Assembly: GCA_013695575.1 (NCBI GenBank) | Contig: JACDAF010000325.1 | Span: forward strand, 1 to 5,747 | DNA: 5,747 nucleotides | Direction: 5' to 3' | Origin: Chloroflexota bacterium | Lineage (GTDB): Bacteria > Chloroflexota > Limnocylindria > P2-11E | Notes under the pieces: model-generated | What the model saw: the letters and a program-made list of their open reading frames with translations, nothing else | Database searches by the model: none | Told to the model about the DNA's origin: nothing | Shown: in pieces, positions 1 through 4,750 of the stretch | Layout of the letters: the number at the start of each line of letters is the position of its first letter | Numbering within the stretch: the first letter of the stretch is position 1 | Position numbers and translations under genes: made by a program

Positions 1-773
1 TCCCCGGCGAGCTCGACGAAGCGAGCGCCGGGGATGCCGTCGGCCACGACACGCCCGGATGCCACCGGCACGGTCCGGTCGCCTCGACGATGAAGCACCA
101 GCACGGGCACACGGATCGCGGGCAACACCTGACGCACGTCGATCGCATCGTTCATACGCGTGAGCGTGACGGCGGCCGCCGGGCTCGCGCTCGAGCGCAG
201 GTACCCGCCCCACCAGCGCACGAAGCGCTCATCGTGAATTGCGCTCGGGGCTCGCTCCGCGAGGCCGAAGCTGCCGCCCCACTCCTGCGGGATGCGCTCG
301 ATGAACCGCTCGCGGTCCTCGGGCGCGACGCCGGAGGGGTGGTCGGGCGCACGCAGCCGGCGCGCGTAGCCCCCGAACGTCACGACGGCCGCCGTGCGTC
401 CGGGGTACGTTGCGGCGAAAAGCAAGCAGAGCGGCCCTCCCTCCGACACGCCGACGAGCGCCGCTCGCCGCGAACCGACCGCGTCCATCACCGCGCGGAC
501 GTCGTCCATCCGATCCTCGAGCGAGGGCAGCTGCTCGACGGCCACGCGATCCGAGAGGCCGGTCCCGCGCTTGTCGAAGACGATGAGCCGCGAGAAGGAG
601 GCGAGGCGCTGGAGGAAGCGCGCGAAGGACGGCTCTGTCCAGAACTGGTCGATGTTGGAGACCCAGCCCATGACGAACACGAGGTCGATCGGTCCGCTGC
701 CGACGACCTGGTAGGCGATGTTCACGTCGCCGCTCCGCGCGTAGCGGGTCTCGATCGGGTCTGGGGAGGTCAC
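1..773 (-). CDS. Alpha/beta hydrolase, cyclase-associated type (3' end beyond window)
   Basis: Reading from GTG at 773 gives 257 open codons that run off the left edge. The protein has an alpha/beta-hydrolase fold. It begins with an IETRYARSGD-like strand and continues with FDKRGTGLSDR at about residues 66-76, then the nucleophile elbow G-V-S-E-G with Ser110. The likely acid Asp232 lies in the LHRRGDRTVP segment. The catalytic His, which normally follows shortly after, is just outside the window. This subtype, with FDKRGTG and RMDDVRAVMDAVGS, is known to me mainly as the N-terminal domain of proteins that carry a C-terminal adenylate/guanylate cyclase or regulatory domain, so the full gene may be a signalling protein rather than a stand-alone enzyme (inference). 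The start GTG overlaps the stop of the Dabb gene as GTGA, and an in-frame GTG immediately upstream (776) is equally possible. No Shine-Dalgarno is seen, so translational coupling is likely. The substrate is unknown. Confidence 0.9.
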   Translation of the reverse strand, partial: MTSPDPIETRYARSGDVNIAYQVVGSGPIDLVFVMGWVSNIDQFWTEPSFARFLQRLASFSRLIVFDKRGTGLSDRVAVEQLPSLEDRMDDVRAVMDAVGSRRAALVGVSEGGPLCLLFAATYPGRTAAVVTFGGYARRLRAPDHPSGVAPEDRERFIERIPQEWGGSFGLAERAPSAIHDERFVRWWGGYLRSSASPAAAVTLTRMNDAIDVRQVLPAIRVPVLVLHRRGDRTVPVASGRVVADGIPGARFVELAG

Positions 774-1060
774 CACGTCTTGTATTGGAAGCGCTCGAGC
801 CGGTCGACGATCGGCGCCAGGAGCTCGCGGCGGAGCCTGTTGTGCTCGGCGTGGGCGTCGTACGCGCGATACGCGTCCTCGTCGTCGAACTCTGAAATGA
901 ACGCATGGGTCAGGTTGCCCTCACGAAGACCGAGGTCGGAAACCAGCTCCCAGCGTCTGCACCCGTCGAAGCGGATCGCCTTCATCGCCCGTTCGATCGC
1001 CTGGAGCTGCTCGGTTCGCGCCTCCGGCTTGAGCCTGAACAGCACGATGTTCCGTATCAC
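770..1060 (-). CDS. Dabb-family (stress-responsive A/B barrel) protein
   Basis: This is a 96-residue protein. It starts with the strand IRNIVLFRLKPEA, has a central SEFDDEDAYRAYDAH segment and the AEHNRLRRELLAPIVDRLE helix, and ends FQYKTW. That matches the Dabb (dimeric alpha/beta barrel) domain in pattern and in length. Members form small dimeric barrels; some are plant stress proteins, a few are polyketide cyclases, and most bacterial ones have no defined substrate. I chose GTG at 1060 because the family starts at this strand. An in-frame ATG at 1132 would only add an arginine-rich tail with no family resemblance. A TAGACT box lies 7 bases before the GTG, which suggests a leaderless transcript. 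The stop overlaps the GTG start of the downstream hydrolase, so the two are probably one operon and may act on related small molecules (inference). Confidence 0.85.
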   Translation of the reverse strand: MIRNIVLFRLKPEARTEQLQAIERAMKAIRFDGCRRWELVSDLGLREGNLTHAFISEFDDEDAYRAYDAHAEHNRLRRELLAPIVDRLERFQYKTW

Positions 1061-1073
1061 GCGCGAAAGTCTA
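1061..1073 (-). promoter_or_regulatory. Possible leaderless promoter of the Dabb-hydrolase operon
   Basis: On the minus strand TAGACT (1073 to 1068) fits the TAnnnT form of a -10 box. Seven bases separate it from the GTG at 1060, so transcription would begin at or next to the start codon. There is no Shine-Dalgarno sequence, and I could not identify a convincing -35 element. Confidence 0.4.
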
Positions 1074-1204
1074 GGCGCGTCGCGAAACCCGTCCGCGTCA
1101 GCTGCGGATCGGAGGCGCCGGTCACGCAGCATTCCCTGAAGGCGTCGTCGCGGTCAGCTGAAGCGGCCCATCACCGCGCGCCAGGCCTTCACTATTCTCC
1201 CGTG
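1074..1204. other. Divergent intergenic region
   Basis: This is the spacer between the minus-strand Dabb gene and the plus-strand membrane genes. Apart from the two -10-like boxes near its ends (TAGACT just left of it on the minus strand, TATTCT at 1193 on the plus strand) I see no gene, hairpin or repeat. Open frames that cross it are arginine-rich, as expected from noncoding frames in GC-rich DNA. Confidence 0.5.
1193..1198 (+). promoter_or_regulatory. Possible -10 box for the 1205-1731 membrane genes
   Basis: TATTCT lies six bases before an ATG at 1205, the same geometry as at the dnaJ promoter in this window. It would give a transcript starting at the A of the ATG. No good -35 is visible upstream. 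Confidence 0.35.
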
Positions 1205-1357
1205 ATGTGCTGTCGGCCTGCTCTCCGTCGGTGCCATCGCGTTCTTCCTCCTGGTCGTCGCCCTGACGGAGGTCGTGCGCAGGCCGAGGGCGCCTCCCCC
1301 GGCGAGGAGGAGGCGAGGGCCCGGAGCACGGGCGCTGACTCGATGAACGTTCTGTGA
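1205..1357 (+). pseudogene. Small one-helix membrane protein with disturbed reading frame
   Basis: No single frame explains this stretch. From about 1215 to 1274 the best coding frame reads GLLSVGAIAFFLLVVALTEV, a clear membrane helix with almost only G or C at third positions. That frame has a TGA at 1203 and no ATG, GTG or TTG before the helix. The ATG at 1205 is one base out of phase with it. After about 1275 the better frame is again that of the ATG: an acidic tail around GASPGEEEARARSTGADSMN, high G/C at third positions, ending in a TGA at 1355 that overlaps the next gene's GTG as GTGA. The simplest picture is a small membrane protein of about 50 residues with a short extra base near 1213 and a missing base near 1275. 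Alternatives are a CTG start at 1218 with one frame change, or chance. The function is unknown. Confidence 0.4.
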
Positions 1358-1731
1358 GTTATCGCTGGCACGTTGTCGCGCTCGCGCTGGCCGCTATCCA
1401 CCACTTGGACCACGTGCTGCGCGGTACGCACGTCGGCTGGCCGGTCAACGGCGAGGTGAATACGTTCACGTACACGCTCGCGATCTATCCGATCGTGCTG
1501 CTCGGCTTCATCGTGCGGTCGACCCGGTACTGGCTGTTCGCGGCCGCGAGCGGGCTCGCGCTCCTCACCGCGGTCCACCTGTTCATCGAGCGCCCTGGCG
1601 AGATCGTCGGCGGCTACGCGCAGCCGCTTGCGGGTGTCCTGGCCCTCGCCGTGCTCGTCGCGCTCATCGCGCTGCTCGCGATGATCACCTGGCGGTACGC
1701 GCGGCCCCCACGAACAGCAGGCTCGCGATGA
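1354..1731 (+). CDS. Four-helix membrane protein with HHxDH motif, unknown function
   Basis: This is a 125-residue hydrophobic protein. GTG at 1354 is the only canonical start after the in-frame stop at 1336. Predicted membrane segments are at about residues 6-23, 38-54, 60-78 and 90-113. The first segment contains H16-H17-x-D19-H20 followed by H26, a grouping that could bind a metal or haem, but I do not recognise a named family. Similar uncharacterised membrane proteins with a HHLDH...HVGWP start exist as far as I recall; this is not verified. There is no Shine-Dalgarno. The start sits on a GTGA overlap with the preceding disturbed small gene, which suggests coupled translation. The last 47 bases overlap, tail to tail, with the gene on the opposite strand. 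Confidence 0.75.
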   Translation: MSYRWHVVALALAAIHHLDHVLRGTHVGWPVNGEVNTFTYTLAIYPIVLLGFIVRSTRYWLFAAASGLALLTAVHLFIERPGEIVGGYAQPLAGVLALAVLVALIALLAMITWRYARPPRTAGSR

Positions 1732-2032
1732 CCGCGAGCCCGGTCTCAGCCGCCTTCGTTGCGAGGCCGATGGGCTCCACCGGGAGCGTATCGCGGGTCA
1801 CCGCGTACGCGAGGACGAGCCCCACCGCGTAGAACGCGATGAGCGCGTCGATCGCCACGTTCCGCCGGAAGATCGCGAGCGCGCAGCCTGCATACCCGAT
1901 CGCCATCGCGGCGAAGACCCAGCCCCGCGTGGCTTCGCCCGGAATGAGATCGACCGCGGCGAGCGCCGCGTGGATCGCGGCGGCGACGAGCGCGAGCCCG
2001 GCCGCCGCGATCCTCGCTCGGGACTCGCTCAG
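1685..2032 (-). CDS. Four-helix membrane protein, probable CTG start, unknown function
   Basis: The frame encodes 115 residues if read from CTG at 2032. Predicted membrane helices are at about residues 8-25, 38-56, 61-80 and 90-110, and the protein ends FVGAARTAR. The first canonical start is ATG at 1906 (73 residues), but that would discard helix 1 and half of helix 2, although the upstream part (RIAAAGLALVAAAIHAAL) is plainly membrane-like and codon-biased. Between an in-frame TAG near 2240 and 1906 I found no ATG, GTG or TTG. CTG at 2032 overlaps the stop of the 65-residue gene as CTGA, the usual geometry of coupled starts. A synonymous change of that Val codon (GTC to GTA or GTG) would make it a normal start. 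I do not recognise the family. It is probably co-transcribed with the two upstream membrane genes. Confidence 0.65.
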   Translation of the reverse strand: MSESRARIAAAGLALVAAAIHAALAAVDLIPGEATRGWVFAAMAIGYAGCALAIFRRNVAIDALIAFYAVGLVLAYAVTRDTLPVEPIGLATKAAETGLAVIASLLFVGAARTAR

Positions 2033-2226
2033 ACGGCGACGCGAGCGTTGCGGCGGCCGAGCCAGAACACGACCGCCGCGGCAACGAGCAGGACGACGCC
2101 AATCACCGTGTGCGCGGTGTGCATCGAGCCGAGGCCGACTGCCTCGTGGTTCAGGGGCAGCGGGGGCGTGTGGTCGAAGATCAGGTAGAGACCCGCGAGC
2201 ACCAGGACGACGGATAGGATCTGCAT
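2029..2226 (-). CDS. 65-residue two-helix membrane protein with histidine-rich loop
   Basis: This small protein has membrane helices at about residues 3-17 and 41-57. Between them is a loop with P21, P22, P24 and four histidines (H19, H27, H36, H39) plus M35. It ends with a basic tail, GRRNARVAV. The ATG at 2226 is supported by a strong Shine-Dalgarno sequence 4-5 bases upstream, the best on this strand of the window. The gene lies 16 bases behind the CopD-like gene and overlaps the start of the following four-helix gene, so it is the middle gene of a three-gene membrane operon. The histidines and methionine could bind a metal or haem, which would fit a CopD-like neighbour, but that is inference. 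I do not recognise a family. Confidence 0.75.
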   Translation of the reverse strand: MQILSVVLVLAGLYLIFDHTPPLPLNHEAVGLGSMHTAHTVIGVVLLVAAAVVFWLGRRNARVAV

Positions 2227-2230
2227 CGAG

Positions 2231-2239
2231 TCCTCCTCT
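2231..2239 (-). promoter_or_regulatory. Shine-Dalgarno sequence of the 65-residue membrane gene
   Basis: AGAGGAGGA on the minus strand stands just before the ATG at 2226. It is a near-perfect match to the anti-Shine-Dalgarno sequence. It fixes this start and shows that the organism uses Shine-Dalgarno signals inside operons. Confidence 0.75.
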
Positions 2240-2242
2240 TCG

Positions 2243-2788
2243 CTAGGGGCAATACGCTGGCGCGCCCGATCCGGATGACGCTCGGCTGAAGCGAGCCGTC
2301 ACCATCGCGAGCAGGATCACCGTCCCGATCACGAGCTGGATGATGCCGAGGCGCTGGATGCGCGCGCGCAGGACCGGCACTTGCGCAGCTGCGGCCGCGT
2401 CACCGGCGGCCGCCTGCGGCGCCACCGCCAGGAGCCGCTCCACCAGCGGCTTGGTCATCCCGCGCGCCAGGCCATACAGCACGAGCGCGAGGACGATGCC
2501 GGCAGCCATGACGAGCGCCCAACGGGAGCCGAGGACATCCTCCAGCTGGCGCGCGCGGCCCGAGAGCAGCAGGTTGCCGACGCCGGTCGCGATCGTGAGC
2601 TCGGCGGTCCGCAGGATGTAGCGGACCTGCCGTGGACCGAGCGCCAGGAGCGCCGGGCCGCGGGCCGGCATGGGCATCGACGCCAGTGCCGGCAGCTGCA
2701 CGAAGATCACGTAGTATCCGCCGCCGATCCACAGCACGCCCGCGAGCACGTGCAGCCACTGCACCGCGATTCGGAGAACATCGTCCAT
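2243..2788 (-). CDS. CopD/DUF2269-like integral membrane protein
   Basis: This is a 181-residue protein with four predicted membrane helices at about residues 9-31, 57-76, 90-108 and 147-165. An Ala-rich linker lies at about 123-137. The N-terminal helix carries WLHVLAGVLWIGGGYYVIF followed by a proline, with His13 in the helix. That pattern (L-H-x-x-x-G-x-x-W-x-G-G) is typical of the CopD/DUF2269-type membrane superfamily, members of which have been linked to copper uptake or haem. Beyond the superfamily the role is unknown. I chose ATG at 2788. An in-frame ATG at 2815 would overlap the divergent dnaJ start and adds only MGASVDYPV, and a GTG at 2791 is a second possibility. The gene heads a three-gene membrane operon and is divergent from dnaJ across 17 bases. 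Confidence 0.8.
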   Translation of the reverse strand: MDDVLRIAVQWLHVLAGVLWIGGGYYVIFVQLPALASMPMPARGPALLALGPRQVRYILRTAELTIATGVGNLLLSGRARQLEDVLGSRWALVMAAGIVLALVLYGLARGMTKPLVERLLAVAPQAAAGDAAAAAQVPVLRARIQRLGIIQLVIGTVILLAMVTARFSRASSGSGAPAYCP

Positions 2789-2805
2789 CACGGGATAATC
2801 TACTG
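2789..2805. promoter_or_regulatory. Putative bidirectional leaderless promoter, dnaJ / CopD-like gene
   Basis: The whole gap between the two divergent ATGs is 17 bases. On the plus strand GATAAT (2794-2799) is followed by six bases and then the dnaJ ATG. On the minus strand the overlapping GATTAT (2800 to 2795) is followed by six bases and then the CopD-like ATG. Both boxes have the key A at position 2 and T at position 6 of a -10 element. Both transcripts would start on the A of the start codon. Only a weak -35-like TTCGGA is visible at 2770 for dnaJ. No CIRCE inverted repeat is seen. Confidence 0.5.
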
Positions 2806-3897
2806 ATGCCCCCAAAGGACTACTACGCCCTCCTCGGTGTCCAGCGCGATGCGACGGACGACGCGATCCGCAGCGCGTACCGCAAGCTCGCCCGGCAGTA
2901 CCACCCCGACGTGAGCACGGAAGCCGGTGCCCCCGACCGGTTCAAGGAGGTCACCGAAGCGTACGAGGTCCTCTCGGACCCCGAGCGCCGCCAGCGCTAC
3001 GACATGTTCGGCAATGGCGATGGCGCGGCCGGCTTCGGCATCGACGATCTCTTCAACACGTTCTTCGGTGGTGACGCACGCCGACGTGACCGCGGCCCGT
3101 CCCGCGGGGCCGACCTGCGGCTCGCGCTCGAGATCGAGCTGATCGACGCGGTCCGCGGCGCAGAGCAGGAAGTTCTGGTCCCGCGCCTCGAGACCTGCGA
3201 GCGCTGCGCAGGGAGCGGCGCGGAGCCGGGGTCCTCCGCGTCCACCTGCGCGACGTGCAGTGGCCGCGGCGAGATCCGCCAGGTGCAGCAGTCCGTCTTC
3301 GGGCGCTTCGTGAACGTCTCCGCCTGCCCTCGCTGCGGCGGAACGGGCCGTTCCATCGACAGGCCCTGCACGACGTGCCGCGGCGAAGGCCGTGAGCGCA
3401 CCGAGCGCCGCGTGTCGCTCTCGATCCCGCCCGGCATCGATGACGGCCAGCAGCTCCGCGTGCAGGGGCAGGGCGAGGCGGGCACGCGGGGCGGGCCGCA
3501 CGGAGACCTGTACGTCCTCATCCGTGTGCAGGAGCACCCGGCGTTCCGCCGGGAGGGCGACGACCTCTTCCACGTCCTTCGCATCAGTCCGGCGCAGGCA
3601 GCGCTCGGCGATGAGACCTCCGTCCGGACGATCGAAGGCGACCAAGCCAAGGTGAAGGTCCCGGCGGGAGCGCAACCCGGGCAGATCCTGCGCATCCGCG
3701 GCAAGGGTGTACCCAGGCTCGGCGGTGGTGGCCGCGGCGATCAGCTCGTGTACGTCGAGGTCGTCACCCCGCGCTCGCTCTCGAAGGAGGAGCGGAAGCT
3801 CTACCAGCGTCTCCGCGAGCTCGGCGGCGAGCCAGAGCAGCAGGACGGCGCTGGCAACGTGTTCGATCGGATCAAGGAGGTCTTCGCGAACGACTGA
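2806..3897 (+). CDS. dnaJ: Chaperone protein DnaJ (Hsp40)
   Basis: DnaJ is a cytosolic co-chaperone that delivers unfolded proteins to DnaK and stimulates its ATPase. The 363-residue protein has all parts of a type I member. The J domain spans about residues 4-69 with His33-Pro34-Asp35. A short glycine/phenylalanine linker follows at about 70-97, with DDLFNTFFGG. Four intact zinc-binding CxxCxGxG repeats lie at C131/C134, C148/C151, C174/C177 and C188/C191. Beyond them are the two beta-barrel substrate domains, with GDLYVLIRVQEHPAFRREG, and the C-terminal dimerisation part. I chose ATG at 2806 because it gives the standard MPPKDYYALLG start; a longer in-frame reading from 2632 is arginine-rich and unlike the family. 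It begins the dnaJ-prmA-rsmE operon. No dnaK or grpE lies on its upstream side. The G/F linker is on the short side. Confidence 0.97.
   Translation: MPPKDYYALLGVQRDATDDAIRSAYRKLARQYHPDVSTEAGAPDRFKEVTEAYEVLSDPERRQRYDMFGNGDGAAGFGIDDLFNTFFGGDARRRDRGPSRGADLRLALEIELIDAVRGAEQEVLVPRLETCERCAGSGAEPGSSASTCATCSGRGEIRQVQQSVFGRFVNVSACPRCGGTGRSIDRPCTTCRGEGRERTERRVSLSIPPGIDDGQQLRVQGQGEAGTRGGPHGDLYVLIRVQEHPAFRREGDDLFHVLRISPAQAALGDETSVRTIEGDQAKVKVPAGAQPGQILRIRGKGVPRLGGGGRGDQLVYVEVVTPRSLSKEERKLYQRLRELGGEPEQQDGAGNVFDRIKEVFAND
3874..3881 (+). promoter_or_regulatory. Perfect Shine-Dalgarno sequence inside the dnaJ tail, for prmA
   Basis: AAGGAGGT lies within the last codons of dnaJ, where it encodes part of IKEVF. 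It is followed by eight bases and then ACG at 3890 in the prmA frame. The spacing is ideal for initiation at that codon. The codons in between (TCG, CGA) are not possible starts. Confidence 0.55.
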
Positions 3898-4750
3898 CCC
3901 GCAGCGCGCTCGCTGGCTCGAGATCGCGGTGCCCGCCCACGCCGAGGCCGTTGAGGCGGTCAGCGAGATCCTCGACCGTGTGGGATACAACGGCATCGCG
4001 GTCGAGGTGCCACTGGACGGCGGCGACCACGTCGTGATGGCGTACCTCCCGTACGAGGGTGAGATGCGCACGAAAGTGCGACAGGTCCGCGATGCGCTCG
4101 GCCATCTCCAGGCGTTCGGCCTAGGCCCGATCGGGGCCCTTCGCCTTCGCCGCCTCCGCACGGAGGACTGGCTCGAGAGCTGGAAGGCCTCCTTCACGCC
4201 GATCCGTAGCGGCCGCTTCCTCATCCGGCCGACCTGGGCGGAGCGTTCCGATCCGGGTGACGCGATCGTCATCGAGCTCGATCCCGGCATGGCCTTCGGC
4301 ACCGGTCTCCATCCCACCACCCAGCAATGCCTCGAGGCGCTCTCGGATCTGGAGCTCGCCGGCCGCCCGCTGCTCGACGTCGGCACGGGGTCGGGGATCC
4401 TCGCGATCGCGGCAGGAAAGTGTGGCGCGGGGCCGATCGTCGCGACCGACATCGACGAGGTCGCGGTGCGTGCCGCCCGCCAGAACTGTGAGCACAACGG
4501 CGTGAAGGCGGAGGTCGTCATGGGCTCCGCCGCCGACGTCGCCGGCGCGTTCGATGTCGTCGTCGCGAACATCGTCGCCGCAACGCTGCAGTCCATCGCG
4601 CACGACCTGCGCGCACGCCTCGCTCCACGCGGCACGCTCGTCCTCGCCGGGATCATCGCTGGGAAGGAGCACGAGACGGCTGCCGCATTCGCGCAGCGGC
4701 CGGTCGCGCGCGCGCAGCGTGGCGACTGGGTCTCGCTGGTGCTGCGATGA
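3890..4750 (+). CDS. prmA: Ribosomal protein L11 methyltransferase PrmA
   Basis: PrmA uses S-adenosylmethionine to methylate ribosomal protein L11. From 3890 it is 286 residues. The N-terminal L11-binding domain begins RWLEIAVPAHAEAVEAVSEIL. The linker carries EDWLESWKASFTP and FLIRPTW. The class I methyltransferase domain has D-P-G-M-A-F-G-T-G-x-H-P-T-T from about residue 131, motif I D-V-G-T-G-S-G from about 163, ATDID, and VVVANI. The start is a problem: homologues begin about two residues before the Trp in RWLEI, yet there is no ATG, GTG or TTG between dnaJ's last codons and GTG at 3929, which would cut away the first strand. ACG at 3890, eight bases after a perfect Shine-Dalgarno, is my choice. 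It overlaps the dnaJ end by 8 bases. GTG 3929 (273 residues) is the conservative alternative. The stop overlaps the rsmE start as ATGA. Confidence 0.93.
   Translation, partial: TTDPQRARWLEIAVPAHAEAVEAVSEILDRVGYNGIAVEVPLDGGDHVVMAYLPYEGEMRTKVRQVRDALGHLQAFGLGPIGALRLRRLRTEDWLESWKASFTPIRSGRFLIRPTWAERSDPGDAIVIELDPGMAFGTGLHPTTQQCLEALSDLELAGRPLLDVGTGSGILAIAAGKCGAGPIVATDIDEVAVRAARQNCEHNGVKAEVVMGSAADVAGAFDVVVANIVAATLQSIAHDLRARLAPRGTLVLAGIIAGKEHETAAAFAQRPVARAQRGDWVSLVLR

Noticed and set aside
1061..1132. N-terminal extension of the Dabb protein to an ATG at 1132
   Set aside because: The added 24 residues are arginine-rich and do not resemble the family, whose first strand begins right at the GTG at 1060.
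90..1139. 349-codon plus-strand frame
   Set aside because: It lies opposite the hydrolase and Dabb genes, which have clear family motifs; its translation is a charged, arginine-rich shadow.
2632..2805. In-frame upstream extension of dnaJ
   Set aside because: It is antisense to the CopD-like gene, and DnaJ proteins start at the MPPKDYY position.
3707..3889. Long N-terminal extension of prmA from GTG 3707 (or the GTG pair near 3722)
   Set aside because: It would overlap dnaJ by about 180 bases and encode a Ser/Arg-rich stretch absent from PrmA proteins.
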